Shown: positions 16,247 to 25,274, counted from the stretch's first letter. The stretch: 64,000 nt of DNA from Jeotgalibacillus soli (GCF_000829435.1 NZ_JXRP01000016.1:1-64000), one strand, 5' to 3'. Notes: a model not told the origin generated them from the sequence alone. Program-made: numbers and translations.

Positions 16247-16342
16247 TTAATCTTTTGATGTGCCTGGCTTATCGTCGTAGCCAGCTGCAAAAATTGCTGC
16301 TAGGAATGCAACACAAACACCCAGAATTAAAACTGTACCCAT
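16247..16342 (-). CDS. 31-residue single-span membrane protein
   Basis: ATG preceded by GGGGGG 8 bases upstream. The product is 31 residues: a hydrophobic segment (about 3-20, TVLILGVCVAFLAAIFAA) and a charged tail GYDDKPGTSKD. It shares the nfrA terminator in convergent orientation. Small single-span proteins of this kind are common in Bacillus and usually unannotated. I recognise no name. The strong ribosome binding site and adjacent terminator support it as genuine. Confidence 0.6.
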   Translation of the reverse strand: MGTVLILGVCVAFLAAIFAAGYDDKPGTSKD

Positions 16343-16590
16343 ATGGATTGCCCCCCTTGTCATAGTGATAATTAATTCACTTATTTAAAGTATAACGGAA
16401 ACGCTTTAAGAAGTGAATCTTTCTCGTTACGATAATGTGGAGAAATGATGAAGCGAAGGCGAATAGGGGAAAAGTTGAAAAAAAGAATACAGTAACATTC
16501 ATAAATTGATTACAGGAGAAACCACACTTATTTCACAATTTTTTGTTATGATAAAATGATCGAAATAGCTGGATGAAACGAGGAAATGAC

Positions 16591-17265
16591 ATGACAGGCC
16601 GTAGTATTTTAGTCGTCGATGACGAAGCACCAATGAGAATGTTAATAAGGTCTTTTCTTGAAAAAGAGGGGTATCGTGTTTCAGAAGCTCCAAATGGGAT
16701 TGATGCACTTAACCTGGTTTCTGCCAAATCATTCGATCTTATTTTATTAGATGTTATGATGCCGTTTATGGATGGGTATGCCTTTACAAAAGAATTAAAG
16801 CAGAAAGACGATATTCCGATTATTTTTTTATCTGCGAAGGGGGAAGAATGGGATAAAATAAAAGGACTAAAGATGGGTGCTGATGATTATATCGTGAAAC
16901 CCTTTCATTCAGGTGAGCTTTTAGCTCGAATTGAAACGGTCCTTAGAAGAGCCTTTCCTCTTAATCATAAGAAAAATATAATAAAAGCCGGCCCAATTAG
17001 GTTAGATTTAAACGCGCATCGAACGTTTCTTGATCAAGAGGAAATATCGCTTACATTAAAGGAATTAAACATTCTTTCCTTATTGATTCAGTGTGAAAAT
17101 ACAGTGTTGTCAAGAAATCGTTTGATGGAATCCGTTTGGGGGGCAGAATACAGTGGAACAGAAAGAACAGTTGATACGCATATAAAAACACTTAGAATAA
17201 AGTTGAAAAAACATGGGGAACTCATTAAAACGGTATGGGGAATCGGATATAAATTTGAGGTGTAG
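16591..17265 (+). CDS. OmpR-family response regulator
   Basis: A 224-residue two-component response regulator. The receiver domain (1-118) has the acidic pocket VVDDE, phospho-acceptor Asp54 in LILLDVMMP and Lys103 in DDYIVKPF. A winged-helix DNA-binding domain (about 130-224) ends in TVDTHIKTLRIKLKKHG and TVWGIGYKFEV. Start at 16591 has GAGGA 6 bases upstream; the ATG at 16573 has none. The kinase gene follows 3 bp later, with its ribosome binding site inside the last codons of this gene. Downstream Sco, PepSY and FixH-like genes suggest a link to redox or metal homeostasis at the membrane, but no target site was identified. Confidence 0.93.
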   Translation: MTGRSILVVDDEAPMRMLIRSFLEKEGYRVSEAPNGIDALNLVSAKSFDLILLDVMMPFMDGYAFTKELKQKDDIPIIFLSAKGEEWDKIKGLKMGADDYIVKPFHSGELLARIETVLRRAFPLNHKKNIIKAGPIRLDLNAHRTFLDQEEISLTLKELNILSLLIQCENTVLSRNRLMESVWGAEYSGTERTVDTHIKTLRIKLKKHGELIKTVWGIGYKFEV

Positions 17266-17268
17266 GAG

Positions 17269-18666
17269 TTGAAGATATTTAAACAGAATTTTAGTCAAAA
17301 AATCGTCATGCTGCTGGTAGGAAGTGTGGCGGTAACGATTCTTTTTTCATTTTTTTTCTTGCATTTTCTCTATAAGGATCTCTATATAAACAGTATTCGG
17401 GAATCCGTCCAGTATCAAGGTCAACGGACTGCAGCGCACTACCATTACGGAGAACTAAATGAGGAAATCATACAAAAAATTCATTGGTATAATGTCGTTT
17501 CAGAGTATGAAGTGATTGTCGTGGATAATTTAGAGGAGCTTACGAGCACTTTTCCCTACCAAATAGGAAATAAGGAGTTCATTTCTGAAGACGATCAACG
17601 GATGTTAAACGCTGGTAATTCGGTCATGAAAGAAGGATTTGTGGAAGAATTTCAACGGCAGGTGATTGGTGCCATATTTCCAATAAATGATGGTAATACG
17701 ACTATTGGTTATATTTATATTTATGTTCCGTTAGCGGGTCTGTCACAGGTATTTGGCAACAGTCTTCCAGTCTTGTCAGGTACCGGACTCATTTTCTTTA
17801 TTATACTTAGTTTGATTATCAACAGGATAAGAAGGTCCTTGTTTCAACCGCTTAATGAAATTCAGATGCTATCAAAAGAAGTATCAAAAGGCAATTACAG
17901 CCATCGCTTAGAGCTTGCTAAGCACGACGAGATTGGACAGATGGCAAAGGCGTTTAATGAAATGAGTGAAGCGTTGGAAAATCAAGAGGAACGCAAAAAA
18001 GAATTTCTCTCAAATGTGGTTCACGAGCTTCGCACGCCTCTGACTTACATTGGCGGATACACGGAAGCACTAAGCAAAAAGCTTTTTACTTCACCTGAAG
18101 AAGAAAAGCAATATTTGCTTACAATTGAACAAGAGGTGGATCGTTTAAATAAACTCATATTTGATCTAGTTGAGCTTAATAATTTACGGGATGAATTATA
18201 TCATTTTGAGAAAGAACCAATTGTGATTGGACAATTATTATATGACACATGTGATTTATTTCTCATTCATTTATCAGAAAAATCTATATCGATTCAGCTC
18301 GATGTAGATGAAGAGCTGATTGTTTTCAATGATCCGAAACGCTTACAGCAAATTTTTTACAACGTTATTGATAATGCGATAAAATATTCAATCGGAAAAG
18401 GGTCCATTCGAATTACGCTTAGAATGAGGAATGGGGATTTCGTGTTCGAGGTGACAAATACGGGTTTGTCAATTTCTACGGAAGATTTAGATCAGATTGG
18501 AGAAAGATTTTTTCGAACCGATAAAGCACGGAACCGGGGTACCGGCGGAACAGGGTTGGGGTTATCCATTGTAAAAGAAATTATTCGATTGCAAGAGGGA
18601 ACATTTTCAATTACTAGTAATACTGCCGGAGAAGTCAAGGTCAGTATTGTATTGCCAATAAACTAG
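17269..18666 (+). CDS. Sensor histidine kinase
   Basis: A 465-residue membrane kinase: TM1 at about 10-34, an extracellular sensor region of about 120 residues, TM2 near 164-184, a HAMP domain (about 185-240), a phospho-acceptor His in NVVHELRTPLTYIGG near residue 251, and an ATPase domain with N box (NVIDNAIKYS), FFRTDKARNRG and G box GTGLGLSIVKEII. TTG start with GAGGTG 6 bases upstream, inside the regulator gene. Partner of the adjacent OmpR-type regulator. The stimulus is unknown. Confidence 0.92.
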   Translation: MKIFKQNFSQKIVMLLVGSVAVTILFSFFFLHFLYKDLYINSIRESVQYQGQRTAAHYHYGELNEEIIQKIHWYNVVSEYEVIVVDNLEELTSTFPYQIGNKEFISEDDQRMLNAGNSVMKEGFVEEFQRQVIGAIFPINDGNTTIGYIYIYVPLAGLSQVFGNSLPVLSGTGLIFFIILSLIINRIRRSLFQPLNEIQMLSKEVSKGNYSHRLELAKHDEIGQMAKAFNEMSEALENQEERKKEFLSNVVHELRTPLTYIGGYTEALSKKLFTSPEEEKQYLLTIEQEVDRLNKLIFDLVELNNLRDELYHFEKEPIVIGQLLYDTCDLFLIHLSEKSISIQLDVDEELIVFNDPKRLQQIFYNVIDNAIKYSIGKGSIRITLRMRNGDFVFEVTNTGLSISTEDLDQIGERFFRTDKARNRGTGGTGLGLSIVKEIIRLQEGTFSITSNTAGEVKVSIVLPIN

Positions 18667-18718
18667 CATCGTTTTAAGTGGAAATTGGACAGGAGGAGTC
18701 GTAATAAATCGTTTAATC

Positions 18719-19276
18719 ATGAAAAAACACGTATTGGTATTGATATTCGCTTTCCTGATGCTGACGGCTTGCTCATCTCAGCAAACACAAGGTACTCCAA
18801 TCTCTTCTTTTTCATTTATGAATCAACACAGTCAGGAATTTGGCATGGAGCAGTTGGAAGGAAAAGTATGGATTGCTGATTTTATTTTTACGAATTGTGA
18901 AACGGTATGTCCCCCAATGACCGCAAAGATGGCTGAACTTCAGCAAGAGATTAAGGAAAAAGAATATGACGTAGAATTCGTATCCTTTAGTGTAGATCCC
19001 GGCAATGATACACCAGAAAAGTTGAATGAGTATCTTACACACTTTACAAATAACGATGATCATTGGAATGTGCTTACAGGATATACACAAGATGAGATTG
19101 AAAAATTTGCACTGGAGGAATTTCAAACGCTGGTCCACAAACCGGATTCAACTGATCAAGTTCTTCATGGCGTGAATTTTTATGTAATCAATTCAGATGG
19201 CGTCATTGTTAATGAATTCGGCTTTACGGAGCCTGATTTAACTGAAAGTATTTTAAAAGAGATTGAAAAACAATGA
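18719..19276 (+). CDS. Sco1/SenC-family copper lipoprotein
   Basis: A 185-residue lipoprotein with lipobox LTAC (Cys18) and a thioredoxin-like Sco domain. The copper ligands are all present: Cys60 and Cys64 in NCETVCPP and His150 in VLHGVNF. Sco proteins deliver copper to the CuA site of cytochrome c oxidase or act as thiol/redox factors outside the membrane. It lies 52 bp after the kinase gene. A good AGGAGG at 18691 is 22 bases before the ATG; at normal spacing the only in-frame codon is ATA (18704), so translation initiation is unusual. A PepSY membrane protein and a FixH/YtkA-like lipoprotein follow. Confidence 0.92.
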   Translation: MKKHVLVLIFAFLMLTACSSQQTQGTPISSFSFMNQHSQEFGMEQLEGKVWIADFIFTNCETVCPPMTAKMAELQQEIKEKEYDVEFVSFSVDPGNDTPEKLNEYLTHFTNNDDHWNVLTGYTQDEIEKFALEEFQTLVHKPDSTDQVLHGVNFYVINSDGVIVNEFGFTEPDLTESILKEIEKQ

Positions 19277-19493
19277 AAATAATATGCCTCGCGTAAAAGC
19301 TGCCTAATACGCAGCTTTTTTTGTTGAGAAAAAGTTTATTCCTTCATAAGAATTTCACATTTCTTTGATAATATTTATTTAATGGAACGGCTATTGATCT
19401 TGTAAACAGTATGAATGGAAAGAAAGTAGGTTATGACTGATTGGAAACGTGTTTGATTCAAAACGTTCATAGGGCTAATAAAGGAGAATGAAT

Positions 19494-20885
19494 ATGGAAG
19501 AACAAGTACAAGTATTAACTTCCAGTAATAAAAAAAGCCATGCTTCTTGGTATCAAGCGGTATATCGCTGGCATTTTTATGCCGGATTGTTTGCAGCACC
19601 TTTTTTGCTGATTCTTGCATTCAGCGGAGCAGTCTATTTATTTAAACCACAGATCGAGGACTTTCTTTACAGAGATGTATATATAGTTGATCAAGGAGGA
19701 GAGCAAACAATTGCCCCATCGGCTATTATTGCTTCCGTTCATGAAATCTATCCTGATGCAGCCATTTCTACATATAAAGTATATGAAGAGCCGACAAGAA
19801 CCGTTGAAGTAGGATTGATAGAAGGTGAGACAGCAAAATCAGTTTATGTAAATCCGTATACAGGAAACGTTCAAGGTGAATTAATTGTAAGTGAGAAATT
19901 TACTGAGCTATTTAAGAAGCTTCATAGTGAACTGATTATAGGAGGCACAGTTGCAAATCGGCTGGTCGAGCTGGCTGCGTGCTGGACAATCTTACTGTTG
20001 CTTACAGGTCTGTATTTGTGGTGGCCGCGAAATCGAAAATCAATTTTTGGAACAGTTCTGCCTCGCTTTGGTGTAAAGGGACGTACGTACTGGAGAGATC
20101 TGCATGCAGTTCCAGCTTTTTGGTTCTCCATCATGATTGTTGTTTTAATAGCAACAGGTCTGCCATGGTCAGGTATCATGGGTGAACAAATAAATCGGCT
20201 AGCTGTAGTGACAAATAGCGGATATCCATCCTTTGCTCAAGCCTGGGGTGAGAAACCATCTTCAACCGTTCGTGCACAAGACGTTGCAGAGGATGTGCCG
20301 TGGGCTTCAGAAAACATGACAGTTCCATCTTCCCCTACTGGAGGCTATTTGACGCTTCCTGTTGAAGACATTAGTATGATTGCATCGATGCAGCAAGTGG
20401 CGAAGCCCTTTACTATTTCTATGCCGCAAGGGGAAAAGGGGGTCTATACAATTGCGACATCTCATTCAGCTCCTTGGAATAATGCGACCTTGCATATCGA
20501 CCAGTACAGCGGCGGTGTATTGTCAGATGTTCGATTCAATGAATACGGTGTATTGGCGAAGGCGATTACCGCTGGGATTGCTTTTCATGAAGGGCGCTTA
20601 TTTGGATGGCCTAATCAAGCCTTAGGATTAATGACCTGTCTAGCGATAATAGGGATTGTAGTGAGTTCATTTATTATGTGGAGAAATAGAAAGCCGGTTG
20701 GACTAGGAAGCCCAAAAAAGCCTGTTAGTAAACAGGCAGCAAGAACGGTGCTGGTTTTGATGCTGGTCGGCGGAATTTTAATGCCGCTTGTTGGAGTCTC
20801 GATCATTGTCGTGTATTTATTTGATCAGCTGCTAATTAAGAGAATACCTGCCTTGAATCACTGGTTTAATGGAAAAACATCATAG
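19494..20885 (+). CDS. PepSY-associated TM-helix protein
   Basis: A 463-residue membrane protein of the PepSY_TM family. TM segments lie near 26-50, 152-172, 200-225, 380-400 and 418-445. A conserved WHFYAGLFAAPFLLILAFSGAVYLF opening carries a His, with YPDAAISTYKVYEEP and HIDQYSGGVLSDVRF PepSY-like periplasmic segments. Relatives are linked to iron/siderophore or copper handling and act as membrane reductases. AAGGAG is 7 bases before ATG 19494; an ATG at 19488 would be too close. A FixH/YtkA-like lipoprotein follows 17 bp later, so the two are probably co-transcribed. Confidence 0.85.
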   Translation: MEEQVQVLTSSNKKSHASWYQAVYRWHFYAGLFAAPFLLILAFSGAVYLFKPQIEDFLYRDVYIVDQGGEQTIAPSAIIASVHEIYPDAAISTYKVYEEPTRTVEVGLIEGETAKSVYVNPYTGNVQGELIVSEKFTELFKKLHSELIIGGTVANRLVELAACWTILLLLTGLYLWWPRNRKSIFGTVLPRFGVKGRTYWRDLHAVPAFWFSIMIVVLIATGLPWSGIMGEQINRLAVVTNSGYPSFAQAWGEKPSSTVRAQDVAEDVPWASENMTVPSSPTGGYLTLPVEDISMIASMQQVAKPFTISMPQGEKGVYTIATSHSAPWNNATLHIDQYSGGVLSDVRFNEYGVLAKAITAGIAFHEGRLFGWPNQALGLMTCLAIIGIVVSSFIMWRNRKPVGLGSPKKPVSKQAARTVLVLMLVGGILMPLVGVSIIVVYLFDQLLIKRIPALNHWFNGKTS

Positions 20886-20902
20886 ATAGGGAGCGTTATA
20901 AC

Positions 20903-21394
20903 ATGAAAAAATGGATGATTGGAATGGCAGCAGGATTGTTATTGATCGCAGGATGCGGTAATGGAGAGGAAGAAGAACAAAATACTGCAGTTCCTGAGAT
21001 TGTTGATGCAAAGATCATCATTCCGGAAATGGTAGAATCTAATGAAGAAACACCGCTTCAGGTAAGGCTGACACAGGGTGGTGAACCTGTTAATGATGCG
21101 AATGAAGTCGTGTTTGAACTGTGGAATGACGTTAATGGCGGAGAAAGTGATATGATTCCAGCTGTCCGTAAGGGAGACGGAGTTTATCAAATCAACATGA
21201 TGTTCGAAGAAGATGGCGTCTACTCGCTTCAAACTCATGTAACGGCAAGAGATATGCACGTAATGCCAAAGAAACAATTTACGGTGGGGGAAGTAACAGA
21301 GGAGCAGCTCGAAAAAGCGAATGAAAACATACAAAATCAAGAAAGTAATCACATGGAAGGTGAACATGACGATCAAGGAGATCATGAGCATTAA
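20903..21394 (+). CDS. FixH/YtkA-like lipoprotein with His-rich tail
   Basis: A 163-residue lipoprotein with signal peptide and lipobox LIAGC (Cys19), followed by a beta-sandwich YtkA/FixH-like domain (about 35-130; TPLQVRLTQGGEPVNDANEVVFELW and YSLQTHVTARDMHVMPKKQFTV). The C-terminus is rich in His, Glu and Asp (HMEGEHDDQGDHEH), a likely metal-binding tail. The domain is found with copper and cytochrome oxidase assembly genes, which agrees with the Sco gene upstream. Last gene before a strong terminator. Confidence 0.85.
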   Translation: MKKWMIGMAAGLLLIAGCGNGEEEEQNTAVPEIVDAKIIIPEMVESNEETPLQVRLTQGGEPVNDANEVVFELWNDVNGGESDMIPAVRKGDGVYQINMMFEEDGVYSLQTHVTARDMHVMPKKQFTVGEVTEEQLEKANENIQNQESNHMEGEHDDQGDHEH

Positions 21395-21454
21395 TTTTTA
21401 TACGAATCTCTTTTTAAGATTGTAAGCCTTTTTTAAGGGTGCATGGCAGTGATA

Positions 21455-21499
21455 CAAAAAAACGTCATCTTTGGTTGAGTTCCAAAGATGACGTTTTTT
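21455..21499. terminator. Bidirectional terminator
   Basis: 17-bp stem AAAACGTCATCTTTGG / CCAAAGATGACGTTTT with A-run and T-run, between the convergent FixH-like and GntR genes. Confidence 0.93.
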
Positions 21500-21531
21500 G
21501 GTGTGTTACTTTTTATTAGAGTAAATAGTCG

Positions 21532-22209
21532 CTATTCAAATGTTTCCTTTGCCAATATTTTAATTAAGTAAGAGAGATCAGTCGCTATATGATCATGCAT
21601 TGCTTTCGCCGCAGCGGACTTGTCTCTATTTCGTATATGTTCTGCAATCATCGTGTGCTGATAAATAATCTCTTTACATCTTTCACGATTTTCAACATTC
21701 ATACTTCGATAGAAAAAAGTAAGTACACGTAGATTTTCGAGCTGCTTTTCCAATCGTTTATTTTTACTGGCATGAATGATTGCATCATGATAAGCAGAGT
21801 TCAGATGAAGAATCTCCAGAGGAGAATCTCTATGATTGGCTATATAAAGTTCGTGTGAGCGTGAAATGATCATTTCAATTTTCATTATCTCTTCTTCCAT
21901 TGCATGTTGAGTGGCGAGAGAGACAGCTAATGATTCAAGGACCTGTCTGCATTCATAAATTTCTACAGCATCTTTAATAGATGGCTTATAAACAAAAATT
22001 CTGGAACGATCATCCAGGATCAGCAGCCCTTCCTGTTCCAATGTTCGAATGGCCTCGCGAACTGGACTTCTGCTTACTTCAAATTCACGCGCAATTTTTG
22101 CTTCGTAAAGTCTTTCGCCGGGCTTGTAGTCCCCAACGATGATCATTTCTTTAAGTGTTTGATGAACTTGATCATGATAAGAAAGGCTTTTTTTAATAGT
22201 AGGCTTCAT
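21532..22209 (-). CDS. GntR-family regulator, FCD (FadR) subfamily
   Basis: A 225-residue repressor-type regulator. The N-terminal winged helix (about 10-75) has YDQVHQTLKEMIIVGDYKPGERLYE, FEVSRSPVREAIRTLEQEGLL; the all-helical FCD effector domain (about 85-215) has metal-ligand-like HLNSAYHDAIIHAS and HDHIATDL. Such proteins sense small carboxylates. It is divergent from the SLC13 transporter and dehydrogenase genes. A perfect palindrome TTCTGTCGACAGAA lies just upstream of its own ribosome binding site, and a related one lies near the transporter, so it probably regulates both. Confidence 0.9.
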   Translation of the reverse strand: MKPTIKKSLSYHDQVHQTLKEMIIVGDYKPGERLYEAKIAREFEVSRSPVREAIRTLEQEGLLILDDRSRIFVYKPSIKDAVEIYECRQVLESLAVSLATQHAMEEEIMKIEMIISRSHELYIANHRDSPLEILHLNSAYHDAIIHASKNKRLEKQLENLRVLTFFYRSMNVENRERCKEIIYQHTMIAEHIRNRDKSAAAKAMHDHIATDLSYLIKILAKETFE

Positions 22210-22225
22210 AGGGATTCACTCCTGA

Positions 22226-22239
22226 TTCTGTCGACAGAA
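22226..22239. promoter_or_regulatory. Palindromic operator 1 (GntR autoregulation)
   Basis: TTCTGTCGACAGAA, a perfect 14-bp palindrome with GTCGAC core as in FadR-type operators (TGGTCGACCA), 16 bp upstream of the regulator start. Confidence 0.6.
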
Positions 22240-22380
22240 CTATGGGATTAGTTTACCAAATAAAGATGGAATACAACAACTTATGCAACATAAAAACTAT
22301 TAAATAACCATTTTGCACTATTTATTATAGTAAAAAACCATTGACTCTAATTTACTATTCCTTGTAAAATTAGTCTTAAC

Positions 22381-22399
22381 CTGTCGACAGTCGGCAGAA
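22381..22399. promoter_or_regulatory. Palindromic operator 2 (transporter promoter)
   Basis: CTGTCGACAG followed by TCGGCAGAA, an overlapping second half-site. It repeats the core of operator 1 and lies 70 bp upstream of the transporter start. Confidence 0.55.
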
Positions 22400-22428
22400 T
22401 TAAGTTTTATTAGGACTTGTATATCTTT

Positions 22429-22443
22429 TTGTAAGCGCTTTAT
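22429..22443. promoter_or_regulatory. Candidate cre (CcpA) site
   Basis: TTGTAAGCGCTTTAT fits WTGNAARCGNWNNCW except for one position. Located 26 bp before the SLC13 transporter gene, it suggests repression by preferred sugars. Confidence 0.45.
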
Positions 22444-22468
22444 TATTGAGAGGAATGGAGGACAAAAG

Positions 22469-24109
22469 ATGAATGTTACAGCACTCTGGGATTCACTATG
22501 GAACTCCCATAGAAAGACAAAGCAGCTTTTATTCTTTTCTTTGCCAACGAAAAAGGGCAAAGAAAGTCTGAATGTTCGGCAAGATGCTATCGATACTGAA
22601 CCTGAAAAACAACCAAGCTATAAAACGGCACAAAAAGTAGGATTAATTGTTGGACCTTTGTTATTTATTCTGTTTGCCTTTTTTATTTCGCTTGAGGGAT
22701 TAAGCACGGAGGGCAGAATGGTCCTAGCCACAACACTTTGGGTAGCCACATGGTGGATCACAGAAGCCATTCCAATTCCAGCAGCTTCTTTGTTGCCTAT
22801 TATTTTGTTGCCAATGACAGGTGCATTGGAAGGTGGAGCGGTAACGGCAAGCTACGGTGATCCGATTGTGTTTTTATTTCTTGGTGGGTTTATGATTGCC
22901 TTAGCAATGGAGAAGTGGAACTTACATAAACGAATTGCATTAAATATTATTGCCATTGTCGGAACAAGCACGTCGAATATTGTTCTTGGGTTTATGCTTG
23001 CAACAGCCTTTTTATCCATGTGGGTATCAAACACCGCAGCGGTTATGATGATGCTTCCAATTGGTACAGCGATTACCTATCAAGTTGGACAAGCGTTAAA
23101 GAACAGTAAAGAAAACTATGCAAATGAGCAGGAAAAATTTGATAAAGCACTTATTTTTGCTATTGGATATGCAGGGACAATTGGTGGGCTTGGAACGTTA
23201 ATTGGAACACCACCTAACATTATTCTTGCAGGAATTGTAGAGCAGCTTTATGGCATTCAAATTTCGTTTGCTGGCTGGATGCTCTTCGCTTTTCCAGTCG
23301 TAGTCATCTTATTATTTGGCAGCTGGCTTTACTTGATCAAAATAGCTCATCCGATCAAATTAAAAAGACTTCCGGGTGGAAAAGAATTAATTCAAGCTGA
23401 AAAGAAAAAGCTTGGAAAAATGAGCTATGAAGAATTAATGGTTTCGCTTGTGTTTTTCTTTGCTGCATTTATGTGGATTACTCGTACATTCCTGTGGGAG
23501 GGTGGGAATTTCATCGATATACCAGGAATTAGTGACACGATGATTGCGATGATTGCTGCAGTCTTGCTGTTTATCATTCCAGCTTCAGGGATGGGAGGCC
23601 GTATACTTGATTGGACAGTAGCAAAGGATGTTCCGTGGGGAATTTTGTTATTATTCGGTGGAGGACTTGCGATTGCGGCAGGCTTCCGTGAAACAGGACT
23701 AGCAAGTTGGATTGGCGGACAGCTGACTGTTCTTGAAGGTGTTAATTTTATTATTATTATTATTGCAGCTACGGGACTTGTCCTATTCTTGACAGAGATT
23801 ACATCCAATACGGCAACTGCTACTATGATTTTACCTGTATTAGCAGCTTTAGCACTTGCAATTAATGTTCATCCATATGCGCTAATGGTACCAGCAGCAA
23901 TGGCAGCTAACTGTGCGTTTATGCTGCCGGTTGGCACACCGCCTAATGCCATTATTTTTGCCACTGGAAAGATTAAAATTTCTGAAATGGTTAAAAACGG
24001 CTGGTGGGTGAATCTTCTAGCATGGGTACTCATTGTAGGAGCGGTTTATTTCCTTATTCCATTGCTATGGGGTATTGATTTAACTGTATTTCCTGACGAG
24101 TTTAGATAA
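22469..24109 (+). CDS. SLC13/DASS-family anion (dicarboxylate) symporter
   Basis: A 546-residue membrane transporter with about 12 hydrophobic segments. The DASS signatures are present: WWITEAIPIPAASLLPIILLP near 90-110, FLSMWVSNTAAVMMMLPIG near 190 (SNT motif), IGGLGTLIGTPPNIILAG near 250, LTEITSNTATATMILPVLAALA near 450 (second SNT) and MLPVGTPPNAIIFATG near 495. The family moves citrate, malate, succinate or tartrate with sodium. The N-terminal 55 residues are hydrophilic and longer than usual. It forms an operon with the YcsA-type dehydrogenase 38 bp downstream, so D-malate or tartrate is a plausible substrate (inference). Confidence 0.92.
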   Translation: MNVTALWDSLWNSHRKTKQLLFFSLPTKKGKESLNVRQDAIDTEPEKQPSYKTAQKVGLIVGPLLFILFAFFISLEGLSTEGRMVLATTLWVATWWITEAIPIPAASLLPIILLPMTGALEGGAVTASYGDPIVFLFLGGFMIALAMEKWNLHKRIALNIIAIVGTSTSNIVLGFMLATAFLSMWVSNTAAVMMMLPIGTAITYQVGQALKNSKENYANEQEKFDKALIFAIGYAGTIGGLGTLIGTPPNIILAGIVEQLYGIQISFAGWMLFAFPVVVILLFGSWLYLIKIAHPIKLKRLPGGKELIQAEKKKLGKMSYEELMVSLVFFFAAFMWITRTFLWEGGNFIDIPGISDTMIAMIAAVLLFIIPASGMGGRILDWTVAKDVPWGILLLFGGGLAIAAGFRETGLASWIGGQLTVLEGVNFIIIIIAATGLVLFLTEITSNTATATMILPVLAALALAINVHPYALMVPAAMAANCAFMLPVGTPPNAIIFATGKIKISEMVKNGWWVNLLAWVLIVGAVYFLIPLLWGIDLTVFPDEFR

Positions 24110-24147
24110 AGAGATCGCAGCATGTATAGGAAATGGGGGATGGAATG

Positions 24148-25209
24148 ATGAAAACATATGATATTGCTGCTCTACCCGGGGATGGGGTTGGGAAAGAGGT
24201 TGTTTCTTCAGCGATAGAAGTCATTGGCGCACTATCAGATGTGCATGGAGGACTTGCCTTTCGTTTTACAGAATTTCCGTGGAACTGTGATTACTACATG
24301 GAACACGAAACGATGATGCCACCTGATGCAATGAAGACGCTGGCACAGTTTGAAGGGGTATTCCTGGGGGCTGTTGGAAATCCTGCTATTGTTCCTGATC
24401 ATGTATCCCTTTGGGGGATGCTAATAAAAATAAGACGTGAATTTGAACTATCCATTAACATGCGGCCTGCCAAAAAAGTACGAGGCATAGAATCACCGCT
24501 CGTAAATCCGAAAAGCTTTGATCTGGTAGTTGTAAGAGAGAATAGTGAAGGGGAATATAGTGAGGTTGGAGGCCGTATTCATCGCGGTGCTGATGAAATG
24601 GCCATTCAAAACGCTATTTTCACTAGAAAAGCAACAGAAAGAGCGATTCGGTTTGCATTCGAGCTCGCTGGAAAGAGAAATAAGCATGTAACTAGCGCGA
24701 CTAAATCCAACGGGATCTATCACTCTATGCCATTTTGGGATGAGGTATTCACAGAAGTTGCGAAGGAGTATCCGGATATTGAAAGCAGATCAAATCATAT
24801 TGATGCATTGGCAGCTTTCTTTGTGACGAAGCCGTATGATTTTGATGTTATCGTAGCAAGTAATTTGTTTGGAGACGTGCTGACTGATATTGGTTCAGCG
24901 ATTATGGGCAGTATTGGAATTGCCCCGTCTGCAAACATTAATTTAAGTGGTAAGTATCCATCTATGTTTGAGCCTGTTCATGGTTCCGCTCCGGATATTG
25001 CAGGGAAGGGAGTTGCTAATCCAATAGGACAGATTTGGACGGCAAAGCTCATGCTTGATCACTTTGGTGAAGAAGAGCTTGGACGCGAGCTTCTCACGAT
25101 CATTGAAGACGCAACAGAAGCGGGAATTAAAACACCCGATATCGGAGGAAGATCAACGACTGCGGAAGTGACGGAAGAGATCTGTAGCAGAATTCGTAAA
25201 AAAGGTTAG
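24148..25209 (+). CDS. ycsA: YcsA-type tartrate/D-malate dehydrogenase
   Basis: A 353-residue NAD-dependent beta-decarboxylating dehydrogenase of the isocitrate/isopropylmalate family. PGDGVGKEV near residue 10, LWGMLIKIRREFELSINMRPAK near 94-115 (substrate-binding arginines), VVRENSEGEYSEVGG near 131, THDV-equivalent ASNLFGDVLTDIGSAIMGSIGIAPSANI and FEPVHGSAPDIAGKGVANP are visible. The sequence closely follows B. subtilis YcsA, annotated as tartrate dehydrogenase; D-malate is the substrate of several relatives. Start ATG 24148 with GGGGGA 7 bases upstream (ATG 24145 possible). It catalyses oxidative decarboxylation of the acid imported by the upstream transporter (inference from the operon). 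Confidence 0.9.
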   Translation: MKTYDIAALPGDGVGKEVVSSAIEVIGALSDVHGGLAFRFTEFPWNCDYYMEHETMMPPDAMKTLAQFEGVFLGAVGNPAIVPDHVSLWGMLIKIRREFELSINMRPAKKVRGIESPLVNPKSFDLVVVRENSEGEYSEVGGRIHRGADEMAIQNAIFTRKATERAIRFAFELAGKRNKHVTSATKSNGIYHSMPFWDEVFTEVAKEYPDIESRSNHIDALAAFFVTKPYDFDVIVASNLFGDVLTDIGSAIMGSIGIAPSANINLSGKYPSMFEPVHGSAPDIAGKGVANPIGQIWTAKLMLDHFGEEELGRELLTIIEDATEAGIKTPDIGGRSTTAEVTEEICSRIRKKG

Positions 25210-25227
25210 GGAGTATTAGATTATTTT

Positions 25228-25274
25228 AAAGGATGTGTGTCACGATTTTATTGTGATTCACATCCTTTTTTTCG
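25228..25274 (+). terminator. Terminator after the dehydrogenase gene
   Basis: AAAGGATGTGTGTCAC / GTGATTCACATCCTTT stem with small bulge and a long T-run. Confidence 0.88.
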
